Shown: piece after piece, positions 18,301 to 24,762 of the stretch
How the letters are laid out: each line of letters starts with the position of its first letter
Numbering within the stretch: the first letter of the stretch is position 1
Source of the DNA: an uncultured Ferrovum sp.
GTDB taxonomy: Bacteria; Pseudomonadota; Gammaproteobacteria; Burkholderiales; Ferrovaceae
Direction: 5' to 3'
Assembly (NCBI GenBank): GCA_903863375.1
Contig: CAIPBT010000021.1
Span: 1-43,573 of the forward strand
Length of the DNA stretch: 43,573 nt
Program-made: the position numbers and the translations under genes
Notes under the pieces: model-generated
Databases searched by the model: none
What the model was told of the DNA's origin: nothing
What the model saw: only the letters and a program-made list of their open reading frames with translations

Positions 18301-18428
18301 GCCGCCTGGTGGGCATCATCTCGCATGTCACCGAGCTGCGCGAACGCATCGACGCGCGCCTGGAGGTGCGGCCGGCGGGGCATGCGCAGCGACTGGCATT
18401 CAGCCTGCCAGCGGGTGCACCGTGTTGA
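15351..18428 (+). CDS. sbcC: Exonuclease subunit SbcC (Rad50-like SMC ATPase)
   Basis: A 1025-aa Rad50-type ATPase that clamps DNA for SbcD. Walker A is GPTGAGKT (residues 35-42). Two long Gln/Ala-rich coiled-coil arms (~170-480 and ~540-820) flank the zinc hook CPVCG (Cys509, Cys512) that joins two molecules. The C-terminal ATPase lobe has the signature LSGGEG from residue 924 and Walker B LDTLFIDEGFGTLD near 949-962. The coiled coils are encoded by strongly biased CAG/GCG codons, which explains the long open antisense frames there. It starts within the sbcD stop and is followed by a 175-bp gap before the purine-block LysR gene. Confidence 0.95.
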   Translation: MRPLALSLQAFGPFVGAEQVDFRPLGASALFLIHGPTGAGKTSLLDAICYALYGESSGGERGDTDLRSDRADLDLVTRVVFHFALGGQEYQVLREPRQRRRRLRSDGQGSTEQPAKAEFHRLEAGAWIHVVSQPTRVSAEVQRLLGFSHQQFRQVVILPQGRFRDLLAASSRDREQIFEQLFQSTVYRRIEQQLKDQAGTLRSDVAALQDQQKGALLTVGQDTLGGLASAVEEAKTDMAPLQQAVGQARALQQAAASALQQGQQQQAHQLAADQAQGRLLALQAGDAAQARREQQLAAARRSAEVAGVLAESARLDDEIRRAGQQRTDAASAEARATAQVEQARQALAAARLEYGQHPDRLREVQELERLQPLTQQHEGLLAQEQAARAHEAASVATLDHTQQSLLRSGLAYDQAAQAVQEASQAADQHRALTAAVQLTALQLQHLQAEADVAKAGQEAAATGERAQARLQAAQRDHSTAEARLEDVLQRWDAGHAARLADALPEGAPCPVCGATDHPAKAQAGGDWVSEEVLRQAREAQAQALLALQQAQAQAQAAALRLAAARAQQDQLATLGAPGNPDGLTLASCAARVRDQNAELAALQIRIAQLPALQATLTQRAAQRDALQAALTDGQSAVEQHRQALLQATVARQQLEQQLPAQLRAPQALATALARARASCIDLEATWNQAQERERAATLALAQVSVRLQEATRQQAHLQAQGEAMARRVSAALQAAGFASADQAHAATLETAAVTALERARDQHQQALAAAVSEVERTRALVQGVAKPDLDALQAAATAAIDGVRQAEEALQRRRLDLERLAAVGQQLHDLAARQAQLETRFNVLGRLAEVADGHNPRKLSFHRYVLATLLDEVLEAASQRLLEMSRQRFALRRLDGNAQGRGAGGLDLEVLDGETGTARPIATLSGGEGFLAALSLALGLAQVVQSRSGGIHLDTLFIDEGFGTLDPESLDFAIRTLIDLQGEGRLVGIISHVTELRERIDARLEVRPAGHAQRLAFSLPAGAPC

Positions 18429-18517
18429 CGCGCCAATCCCCCGATTGCACCAGCATCGTCGCAGGGGCGTGCCGCCGTGCGGGTTGATGATTTGTAATCT
18501 GCTGATTTGTCAATGAA

Positions 18518-18548
18518 GCTTGGTGAGCACGGTATTTGCTTGGTAGGC
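18518..18548 (+). promoter_or_regulatory. Direct repeat upstream of LysR gene, candidate regulator site
   Basis: GCTTGGTGAGC at 18518-18528 is repeated as GCTTGGTAGGC at 18538-18548, exactly 20 bp (about two helical turns) apart. The second copy contains the small inverted repeat CTTG-N5-CAAG. A second repeat, GATTTGTAA/GATTTGTCAA, lies just upstream (about 18488-18512). The region is AT-richer than its surroundings and ends 55 bp before the LysR start. Such spacing suits a dimeric or tetrameric regulator, possibly autoregulation. No protein can be assigned from sequence alone. Confidence 0.4.
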
Positions 18549-18603
18549 AAGGGTATATGCAATATCGAATAATCCTCGCAAACCCTGAGGGAGATACCGT
18601 GCG

Positions 18604-19542
18604 ATGGCCAGCAATTTGTGGGATTCCCTGGACGTTCATCTGTTGCGCGTGCTGCATGCCCTGCTGACCGAAAACAGTGTCTCGCGTGCGGCCCGTCGGC
18701 TGAACCAGTCCCAGCCTGCCGTCAGTGTGGCGTTACGGCGTCTGCGCGATCTCACCGGCGATCAGCTGCTGGTGCGCAGCCGCAATGGCATGACCCCGAC
18801 CGAACGGGGGGCATCCTTGCTCGATCCGGTGCGGATTGCCCTGGAGCAGATTGAAACCATCGCCCTGCGGCAGGTGCGTTTTGATCCAGCCCAATCGCGC
18901 CGCAGCCTGAACATCGCCATGCCGGACTATCTGAACGGGGTGCAGATTGGCGAAATGGTGCGACGGCTGCACGTGGCCGCCCCAGCAGCGCAGATGGTGT
19001 TTCACTCGCTTGGGGCAGATGGCGATTACGCCAGCGCCCTCGAATCCGGCCGTCTCGACCTGGTGATCGGCAATTGGCCCAGCCCGCCGGAATACCTGCG
19101 CATCACGCCGCTGTTTGAAGACGAAATGGTGGTGCTGATGCGGGAAGGGCACCCGCTGGCCAGTGGCGAGATGACCGTGGAACAGTTCCTGGCGGCAGAA
19201 CATGTCGCCCCGACACCGTATTCGGTCGGGCAGCGCGGTGTGATCGATACCTTCCTGGCGCGTGAACGCCTGAAACGCAACATCGTCACGTGGGTGCCCT
19301 ATTTCCATCTGGCACCCTGCATGCTGCTGAATACCGACCTGGTCTTCACGGCGCCGCGCCGCTTCGCCGAGCATCACACCCGCACCCTGCCGCTCGTGGT
19401 CCGGCAGCCACCGCTGCCCTTTCCGGCCGTACCCTACTACCTGCTTTGGCACGACCGCACGCACTATTCCGATGAATGCCGCTGGTTTCGCGAGTCGATC
19501 GTGTCGTCTATGCAGGAAAGCCGGGCGCTACGGCTGCAGTAA
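18604..19542 (+). CDS. LysR-family regulator at the head of the purine cluster
   Basis: A 312-aa LysR regulator. The winged helix-turn-helix is at residues ~6-65 (HLLRVLHALLTENSVSRAAR, then SQPAVSVALRRLRDLTGDQL). The effector domain follows from ~95 (RRSLNIAMPDYLNG) and resembles the NodD/NahR/PcpR-like branch. The ATG at 18604 lies about 9 nt after GAGGGAGA. It is convergent with uraD (14-bp gap) and stands between the DNA-repair genes and the purine genes. I infer that it controls purine catabolism, with a purine or urate-derived ligand, but nothing in the protein alone proves this. Confidence 0.88.
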   Translation: MASNLWDSLDVHLLRVLHALLTENSVSRAARRLNQSQPAVSVALRRLRDLTGDQLLVRSRNGMTPTERGASLLDPVRIALEQIETIALRQVRFDPAQSRRSLNIAMPDYLNGVQIGEMVRRLHVAAPAAQMVFHSLGADGDYASALESGRLDLVIGNWPSPPEYLRITPLFEDEMVVLMREGHPLASGEMTVEQFLAAEHVAPTPYSVGQRGVIDTFLARERLKRNIVTWVPYFHLAPCMLLNTDLVFTAPRRFAEHHTRTLPLVVRQPPLPFPAVPYYLLWHDRTHYSDECRWFRESIVSSMQESRALRLQ

Positions 19543-19555
19543 CGCGGCTGCCGGC

Positions 19556-20077
19556 TCAGTCGGCGATCAGGGCTTGCAGCCGGAAACCCGCAATCCGGTT
19601 GATCTGCGCCAGCGCCGTGGTGAATTCTTCCTCGGGTTGGCTGGTGACGCGGGTGGCCAGTTGCGCCAGAATTTCCGCGCGCCCCAGTCCGGTCACCGCG
19701 ACCACGAAAGGGAAGCCGAAGCGCAGGTGATAGGCCTGATTCAGGGCATGCAGCTCCTCGAACTCTGCAGGTGTGCAGGCGTCCAGTCCCGCACCACGCT
19801 GCTCACGCGCCGATTCGGCAGTCAGGCTGGCGTGCACGGCTGCCTTCCCGGTCAGTTCCGGGTGGGCGCGAATCAGGGCCAGCTGCTCGGCGTGGTCGGC
19901 GGCCGCCAGGGTGGTCGCCATGGCCAGCGCCAGCGCGGAGCGGTTGGAAAACGGGTGTGCTGGCCACGTGCGTTCGGCAACCCAGGGCGAATGCTCGTAC
20001 ACGCCGCCGAACCGCTGCATGAAGTCTTCGTAGGACAGCTGCTGGAGTTCTTGTGGGGTCAGACGCGAGGACGGCAT
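19556..20077 (-). CDS. uraD: OHCU decarboxylase (2-oxo-4-hydroxy-4-carboxy-5-ureidoimidazoline decarboxylase)
   Basis: A 173-aa enzyme for the last step of urate to S-allantoin: decarboxylation of OHCU made by UraH. The catalytic His lies in the motif A-H-P-E-L-T-G-K (residues ~71-78), with the conserved E-Q-x-x-A-G-L (~92-98) and the substrate loop FPFVVAVTG (122-130). C-terminal N-R-I-A-G-F-R-L is typical. The frame is open upstream to 20500, but ATG 20077 gives a family-length protein (MPSSRLTPQELQQLSYEDF), while the longer form has no similarity. It is divergent from uraH across 280 bp, and its end faces the LysR gene. Confidence 0.93.
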   Translation of the reverse strand: MPSSRLTPQELQQLSYEDFMQRFGGVYEHSPWVAERTWPAHPFSNRSALALAMATTLAAADHAEQLALIRAHPELTGKAAVHASLTAESAREQRGAGLDACTPAEFEELHALNQAYHLRFGFPFVVAVTGLGRAEILAQLATRVTSQPEEEFTTALAQINRIAGFRLQALIAD

Positions 20078-20269
20078 GGCGGTGAGGGGCGGCGGCAGCT
20101 GCCCGGTCGTAAAATCGGAATGCCTAGTCTGGCGAAACCGCCCCTTGGGCTGCAATGGATGGACTGCCATAGCCAGATTCGCGGAATGCACATAAGCAGG
20201 CCCGTCGCGGAGCGCCGCCAGGCCGCCTATGCGTCTGGTCAGATACCCCCTATGTGGCAGCACCGACTC

Positions 20270-20296
20270 GGAAGCGCGGGCGCGCTTCCCTATACT
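20270..20296 (+). promoter_or_regulatory. Palindrome and -10-like box ahead of uraH-puuD
   Basis: GGAAGCGCG (20270-20278) and CGCGCTTCC (20281-20289) form a perfect 9-bp inverted repeat with a 2-bp centre. One base later comes TATACT (20291-20296), a good -10 box. The position expected for its -35 box (about 20268-20273) falls on the left arm and has no consensus. This suggests a promoter whose polymerase contact depends on, or is blocked by, a regulator bound to the palindrome. The uraH start is 61 bp downstream. The rest of the 280-bp gap shows nothing else clear. Confidence 0.5.
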
Positions 20297-20357
20297 GCTA
20301 CCGTGACAGAACTCGGCGCGCATCTGCGTCCGAGCCCGACCTGAGGACCTTCCTTTC

Positions 20358-20717
20358 ATGCGCAAGCTTTCCACCCATGTGCTCGACACCGCCCATGGAA
20401 AACCGGCAGCCGGTGTGGCCTGGAGCCTGGTGCAGCTCGCCGCCGACGGCATCACACGCACCGCACGCGGCCAGGGGGTGACCAATGCCGACGGTCGCAC
20501 CGATGCACCACTGCTGGTGGGCGACGACCTTCTGCCGGGTACCTACGAGCTGGCATTTGCGGCAGGCGACTACTTTCGGGCGATCGGGGTGACACTGGCC
20601 AATCCCGCGTTTGTGGATGTGGTGGTGCTGCGTTTTGGCATCGCGGCGGGCGATCTTTCCTATCACGTGCCGCTCCTGGTTTCGCCCTGGAGCTGGTCTT
20701 CCTATCGGGGCAGCTGA
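20358..20717 (+). CDS. uraH: 5-hydroxyisourate hydrolase (transthyretin-like)
   Basis: A 119-aa transthyretin-related hydrolase that converts 5-hydroxyisourate to OHCU, the substrate of UraD. Both family signatures are present: LSTHVLDTAHGKPAAGV at residues 4-20 (with the catalytic His7) and the C-terminal tetrapeptide YRGS. The internal H-V-P-L-L-V-S-P-W-S-W-S-S-Y (~103-116) carries a second active-site histidine. No signal peptide is present, so it is cytosolic. An AGGA site lies 11 nt before the ATG. Its stop overlaps the puuD start (TGATG), which means coupled translation of two consecutive steps of urate breakdown. Confidence 0.96.
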   Translation: MRKLSTHVLDTAHGKPAAGVAWSLVQLAADGITRTARGQGVTNADGRTDAPLLVGDDLLPGTYELAFAAGDYFRAIGVTLANPAFVDVVVLRFGIAAGDLSYHVPLLVSPWSWSSYRGS

Positions 20718-21898
20718 TGGACACGGGATATCTGCTGGAAGTGCTGGGCTTGCTGGGCCGCTGGCTGCACGTGATTGTGGCGATTGCCTGGATCGGCTCG
20801 TCGTTCTACTTCGTCTGGCTCGACGACAGCCTGGAGCCAGTCACCGATCCCGCGGCGAAGGCGCGCGGCGTGTATGGGCAGATCTGGTCGGTGCATGGTG
20901 GCGGCTTTTACAACGCCCAGAAATATCCACTCGGTCCGCCGGAACTGCCGGCTTCGCTGCACTGGTTCTACTGGGAGTCCTACAGCACCTTCCTCAGCGG
21001 CTTCTTCCTGCTCTGCGTGCTCTATTACGCGCAGGCACCGGCCCTGCTGGCCGATCCCGGCCTGTGGAAAGCCACGCCCGCGCAGAGCATCGCCCTGTCA
21101 CTCGCCGTGCTGGCGGGCGGCTGGGTGGTCTACGACGTGCTGTGCCGCCTGTTGCGCAAGCGCAGCCAGCTGCTGTTCGGTGTCGTTTATCTGGCCTTCG
21201 TGCTGGCCGTGGCCTGGGGCTTGCTGCAGGTATTTCCCGGACGCGCGGCCTATCTGCATGTGGGCGCGATGATGGCGGCGACGATGAGTGCCAATGTGTT
21301 CTTCTGGATCATTCCAGGTCAGCGCAAGGTGGTCGCCGCCCTCCGCGCCGGCCTGCCGCCCGACCCCGTGCACGGACAACGCGGCAAGCAGCGCAGTGTG
21401 CACAACAACTACATCACGCTGCCGGTGCTGTTCTGCATGATCAGCAACCACTATGCCTTCACCTATGGCAGCAAACACGCCTGGGTGATCCTTGCGCTGA
21501 TCCTGGTGGCAGCGGTGGCGATCCGCCATTTCTTCAATCTGCGGCACAAGGGCCGCCTGGCCTGGCAATATCCCGGCGGCGCGATCGCGCTGCTGGTCGT
21601 GGCATTCACCATCGCGCGGCCAGCTGGGCTGCAGGCCGGCAGCACGGCGCCCACCTTGACCCAGGTACGGCCGGTGCTGGAGGCCCGTTGCGTGCCCTGC
21701 CATGCTGAACAGCCGCGGCTGATCCCGGCACCACCGCTCGGGGTGATGCTGGACACCGAGGCGCACATCCGCGCCAATGCCACCCGGGTGGTGCAGCAGG
21801 CCGGCTACGCGCAGGCCATGCCGATGGGCAACGTCACCGGCATCACCGAAGCCGAACGACAGCTGCTGCGCGATTGGGCTGCCGGCGGATATCGCTGA
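20717..21898 (+). CDS. puuD: Urate hydroxylase PuuD (membrane urate oxidase with cytochrome c domain)
   Basis: A 393-aa membrane protein that oxidises urate to 5-hydroxyisourate in bacteria without soluble uricase. About eight membrane helices occupy residues ~8-310 (family motifs LHVIVAIAWIGSSFYFVWLD, GGGFYNAQKY, HWFYWESYSTF, NNYITLPVLFCMISNHY). A C-terminal cytochrome c domain follows, with the haem site CVPCH (Cys325, Cys328, His329) and a likely Met ligand in AMPMGN. Electrons therefore go to the respiratory chain rather than directly to oxygen, as inferred for the family. The start overlaps the uraH stop. It ends 3 bp from the convergent adenine-deaminase-like gene. Confidence 0.95.
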   Translation: MDTGYLLEVLGLLGRWLHVIVAIAWIGSSFYFVWLDDSLEPVTDPAAKARGVYGQIWSVHGGGFYNAQKYPLGPPELPASLHWFYWESYSTFLSGFFLLCVLYYAQAPALLADPGLWKATPAQSIALSLAVLAGGWVVYDVLCRLLRKRSQLLFGVVYLAFVLAVAWGLLQVFPGRAAYLHVGAMMAATMSANVFFWIIPGQRKVVAALRAGLPPDPVHGQRGKQRSVHNNYITLPVLFCMISNHYAFTYGSKHAWVILALILVAAVAIRHFFNLRHKGRLAWQYPGGAIALLVVAFTIARPAGLQAGSTAPTLTQVRPVLEARCVPCHAEQPRLIPAPPLGVMLDTEAHIRANATRVVQQAGYAQAMPMGNVTGITEAERQLLRDWAAGGYR

Positions 21899-21901
21899 GC
21901 G

Positions 21902-22951
21902 TCAGCGCGACCGGGCCTCGGCGGGGAGCATTCCCCCCTCGGCAAAGTGCGCGGCCAGCCGTGCCTGCCATGCCGCCTTCCAGGCGTCATCCCGCAGGCT
22001 GGCCTGAAAGCTGTTGCTGATGATGGTGAGCCACTGGTGTGCCGTCAACGGCGTGGCAGCCTGGACCGCTGCGATATTGGCGTTCAGATAGCCACCGAAG
22101 TAGGCCGGGTCATCGCTGTTGACGGTGACACACACGCCTGCGGCGAGCAGCTGGGGCAGGGGATGCTCGCGCAGGTCGGGGGAGACCTGCAGGCGCTGGT
22201 TGCTGAGCGGACAGACCGTGAGCGGCATCTGCAAGGCTGCCAGCCGCTGCACCAAGGCCGGATCTTCGATGGCGCGGATACCATGATCGATGCGCTGTAC
22301 CCCCAGAACATCGATGGCATCGCGCACGTAGGCCGCCGGTCCCTCTTCCCCGGCGTGGGCCACCACCGGTTTGCCGAGGGCGCGGCAGGCAGCAAACACC
22401 CGGCTGAATTTTCCGGGGGGATTGCCGGCCTCGCCGCTGTCCAGACCGAAACCGGCAATCTGGTCCAGGAAGGGCAGGGCCTGCTGCAGGGTTTGCTCGG
22501 CCTCAGCCTCACTCAGATGGCGCAGGAAGCACAGGATCAGGGCGCCTTCGACGCCATGTTGCCGTTGGCCTTCGCGCAGCCCCGCCGTCAGGCCGCCGAT
22601 GACGGTGGCCATCGCCACCCCGCGTTCGGCATGCACCTGTGGATCGAAAAAGATTTCCGCCCGAACCACACCATCAGCAGCGGCGCGGGCCAGATAGGCC
22701 AGCATCAGGTCCTGGAAGTCTTCCGCCGTGCGCAGCACGGCCGTGCAGGCGTAGTAGAGGTCGAGAAACGACTGCAGGTCGGTGAACTGCTGGGCGGCGC
22801 GCAGCGCGGCAACATCGGCGTAGGGCAGCGTGATGCCGTTGCGCCGGGCCAAGGCAAACGTCATCTCGGGCTCGAGCGAGCCCTCGATGTGAATGTGCAG
22901 TTCCACTTTCGGGGCGCCGCGCAACACGGCGCCCAGGTCGGCGATCGCCAT
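21902..22951 (-). CDS. Adenine deaminase-like protein of the adenosine deaminase superfamily
   Basis: A 349-aa TIM-barrel amidohydrolase. Zinc and catalytic residues are visible: ELHIHIEGSLEPE (His19, His21), VVAHAGEEGP, QRIDHGIRA and NSDDPAYFGGYLNAN. The SDDPAYFGGY form, rather than the SDDP-x-x-S/F pattern of classic adenosine deaminases, is what I associate with the adenine deaminases typified by Pseudomonas aeruginosa Pa0148, so adenine to hypoxanthine is the preferred reaction. A general annotation would be adenosine deaminase. The start at ATG 22951 (MAIADLGAVL) lies 10 bp after the BMP gene's stop; the frame opens up to 23002, but that overlaps the BMP gene. It is probably the second gene of a BMP-deaminase operon. 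Confidence 0.85.
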   Translation of the reverse strand: MAIADLGAVLRGAPKVELHIHIEGSLEPEMTFALARRNGITLPYADVAALRAAQQFTDLQSFLDLYYACTAVLRTAEDFQDLMLAYLARAAADGVVRAEIFFDPQVHAERGVAMATVIGGLTAGLREGQRQHGVEGALILCFLRHLSEAEAEQTLQQALPFLDQIAGFGLDSGEAGNPPGKFSRVFAACRALGKPVVAHAGEEGPAAYVRDAIDVLGVQRIDHGIRAIEDPALVQRLAALQMPLTVCPLSNQRLQVSPDLREHPLPQLLAAGVCVTVNSDDPAYFGGYLNANIAAVQAATPLTAHQWLTIISNSFQASLRDDAWKAAWQARLAAHFAEGGMLPAEARSR

Positions 22952-22961
22952 GGTGGATCGC

Positions 22962-24068
22962 TTACTTCGGGATGGAACCTTCCACCCCTTCGACATAGAC
23001 ATTCATGCCGTGCAGATAGCCGTCATCCAGGGTCTTGCCGGCTGCGACCAGTTCCTTGCCGGTCTGATCCTTGATCGGGCCGGTGAACGGATGCAGCTTA
23101 CCAGCCTTGATCGCATCCCGCCGTTCTTCAGCGAGTTTCTTCACGTCGGCCGGGGTTGCCGGACCGAAGTCCTCGATGTTCACGGCACCTTCCTTCACGC
23201 CCCACCAGTACTGCGTGGTTTTCCACCGGTTGGCCAGCACGTCACCCAGCACCGTTTCGTAGATCACCGACCAGTTCAGAACGGAAGCGGCCAGATGTGC
23301 CTTGCCGCCAAACTTGCTCATGTCCGAATCCCAGCCAAAGGCCATCACCCCTTTTTCCAGGGCAGTCTGCACCACGGCCGGCGAATCGGTGTTCTGCATC
23401 AGCACGTCGACACCCTGCGAGATCATCGCCAGCGCGGCCTCGCGCTCCTTGCCCGGATCGAACCAGCTGTTCACCCAGACCGCACGGGTCGTCACCTTCG
23501 GGTTGACGCTGCGCGCGCCCAGGGTAAAGGCGTCGATATTGCGGATCACTTCGGGAATCGGAATCGACGCCACCACACCGAGCTTTCCGGTTTTGGTCAT
23601 TTTGCCGGCGACTACCCCCAGCAGGTAGGCCCCTTCATAGGTCCGGACATCGTAGGTGCCCAGATTCTTGGCGGTCTTGTAACCGGTGGCATGCATGAAG
23701 ACGGTGTTCGGATAGGCCTTTGCCACCTTTTCCATCTGGTTCATGTAGCCGAAGGACGTCGCAAAGATCACCCTCGTGCCTTTCTGCGCCAGATCGCGGA
23801 TCACCCGCTCCGAATCGGCCGTTTCCGGCACATTCTCGATGAACGAGGTCTGCACCTTACCTGCAAATTTGGCCTCGGCGGCCTTCCGCCCCTGGTCATG
23901 CGCATAGGTCCAGCCGTGGTCGCCCGTGGGACCGATGTAGATGAACCCCGCCTTCAGTGGCTCATCGGCCACCGCAACCGCGCCGGTGGCCAGAACACCG
24001 GCCAACGCGAAACAGGCCGATCGACGCAGGGCGCGCAGGGAGATCAGGCGGTGCAAGGAAAAGGGCAT
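22962..24068 (-). CDS. BMP-family ABC transporter substrate-binding protein (purine/nucleoside type)
   Basis: A 368-aa exported binding protein of the basic membrane protein (BMP/PnrA-like) family, which delivers nucleosides or purine bases to ABC importers. A twin-basic N-terminus and hydrophobic stretch (ACFALAGVLATGAVAVA) end at a likely cleavage site AVAVA-DEPL (residue ~34); there is no lipobox cysteine, so it should be soluble in the periplasm. Core motifs are GFIYIGPTGDHGWTYAHDQG, TSFGYMNQMEKVAKAYPNTV and GVVASIPIPEVIRNIDAF. The ATG at 24068 has GGAGAA about 5 nt upstream. Its ATPase and permeases are encoded 5.6 kb away on the other strand (29718-33355). The purine ligand is inferred from context. 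Confidence 0.9.
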   Translation of the reverse strand: MPFSLHRLISLRALRRSACFALAGVLATGAVAVADEPLKAGFIYIGPTGDHGWTYAHDQGRKAAEAKFAGKVQTSFIENVPETADSERVIRDLAQKGTRVIFATSFGYMNQMEKVAKAYPNTVFMHATGYKTAKNLGTYDVRTYEGAYLLGVVAGKMTKTGKLGVVASIPIPEVIRNIDAFTLGARSVNPKVTTRAVWVNSWFDPGKEREAALAMISQGVDVLMQNTDSPAVVQTALEKGVMAFGWDSDMSKFGGKAHLAASVLNWSVIYETVLGDVLANRWKTTQYWWGVKEGAVNIEDFGPATPADVKKLAEERRDAIKAGKLHPFTGPIKDQTGKELVAAGKTLDDGYLHGMNVYVEGVEGSIPK

Positions 24069-24119
24069 GGCGTTCTCCAGAAGGTGGCGGGCCAGCGTGG
24101 CCTGCACGGATTGTTGCAC

Positions 24120-24135
24120 TGTAACAAGCGTTACA
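24120..24135. promoter_or_regulatory. Inverted repeat, candidate operator between divergent purine operons
   Basis: TGTAAC-AAGC-GTTACA is a perfect 6-bp inverted repeat with a 4-bp centre, in the 178-bp space between the BMP gene (start 24068) and the guanine-deaminase gene (start 24247). The site is 52 bp from the first start and 112 bp from the second. Short symmetric TGTAAC half-sites are typical of GntR or LacI/MarR-type repressors. I saw no second exact copy elsewhere in the window. Confidence 0.5.
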
Positions 24136-24184
24136 CGTTCCGCCCATCAGGGAAACCACATGGGGGTTATTCGGTTATCGTTAC

Positions 24185-24202
24185 GCGCAGGAGCGCCTGC
24201 GC
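24185..24202. promoter_or_regulatory. Second inverted repeat in the same divergent region
   Basis: GCGCAGG (24185-24191) and CCTGCGC (24196-24202) form a perfect 7-bp inverted repeat around AGCG, 45 bp before the deaminase start. It could be an operator or an mRNA hairpin in the leader of the deaminase-xdh operon. It is too far from any stop to be a terminator. Confidence 0.35.
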
Positions 24203-24246
24203 TCTGGAACAATGCAGGATCACCTGATTGCCCCGAGAGGCTGCCG

Positions 24247-24762
24247 ATGACCCCTTCCCAGAACCCGGGTGTTGCCCTCGCTGCTGCCGATGCCGTGCAG
24301 CTGCGCGCCACCTTTGTGCTGGCTCTGGAGGCGCGTCGGCAGGGCCGCCATCCCTTCGCCGCCCGGGTGGTGGGCGCCGATGGCAATCCCTTGGCCGAGG
24401 CCATCAACGCATCGATGCCGCCAGCGGGCGATCCTACCTGTCATGCCGAGCGGCTTGCCGCTGCTGCGGCGGCCCGCGCCGCTGGCCCGGCCGAACTCGC
24501 GCAGGCGACGTTGTATACGAACGCCGAACCGTGCGCGATGTGCGCGGGTGCCATTTACTGGTGCGGAATCGGACGGGTGGTGTACGGCCTGGCCGAGACG
24601 GATCTGCTGACGCTGACCGGAAATCATCCGGAAAACCCGACGCTGTCGCTGCCCTGCCGGACCGTGTTCGCCGCCGGACAGCGCGCCACGGCAGTGGTCG
24701 GACCGTGCCTTGCGGACGAAGCCGCGCTGGCCCATCGCGGGTTTTGGGAGGCCGGCGCGTGA
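24247..24762 (+). CDS. Guanine deaminase-like nucleobase deaminase (cytidine deaminase fold)
   Basis: A 171-aa zinc deaminase of the CMP/dCMP deaminase superfamily. The signatures are C-H-A-E-R (His66, catalytic Glu68) and PCAMC (Cys96, Cys99). The A-G-A-I-Y-W-C-G-I-G-R-V-V-Y-G (~100-114) stretch and the C-terminal ~45 residues match Bacillus GuaD-type guanine deaminases better than TadA, whose tRNA-binding tail is missing. The predicted reaction is guanine to xanthine, the substrate of the xanthine dehydrogenase encoded immediately downstream. The start at ATG 24247 has GAGAGG upstream; the frame continues upstream to 23941 without a plausible start. Its stop overlaps the xdhA start (GTGA). 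Confidence 0.85.
   Translation: MTPSQNPGVALAAADAVQLRATFVLALEARRQGRHPFAARVVGADGNPLAEAINASMPPAGDPTCHAERLAAAAAARAAGPAELAQATLYTNAEPCAMCAGAIYWCGIGRVVYGLAETDLLTLTGNHPENPTLSLPCRTVFAAGQRATAVVGPCLADEAALAHRGFWEAGA

Noticed and set aside
24247-24762. TadA-type tRNA adenosine deaminase
   Set aside because: The zinc motifs are shared, but the C-terminal part and the operon with xdh favour a free nucleobase substrate.
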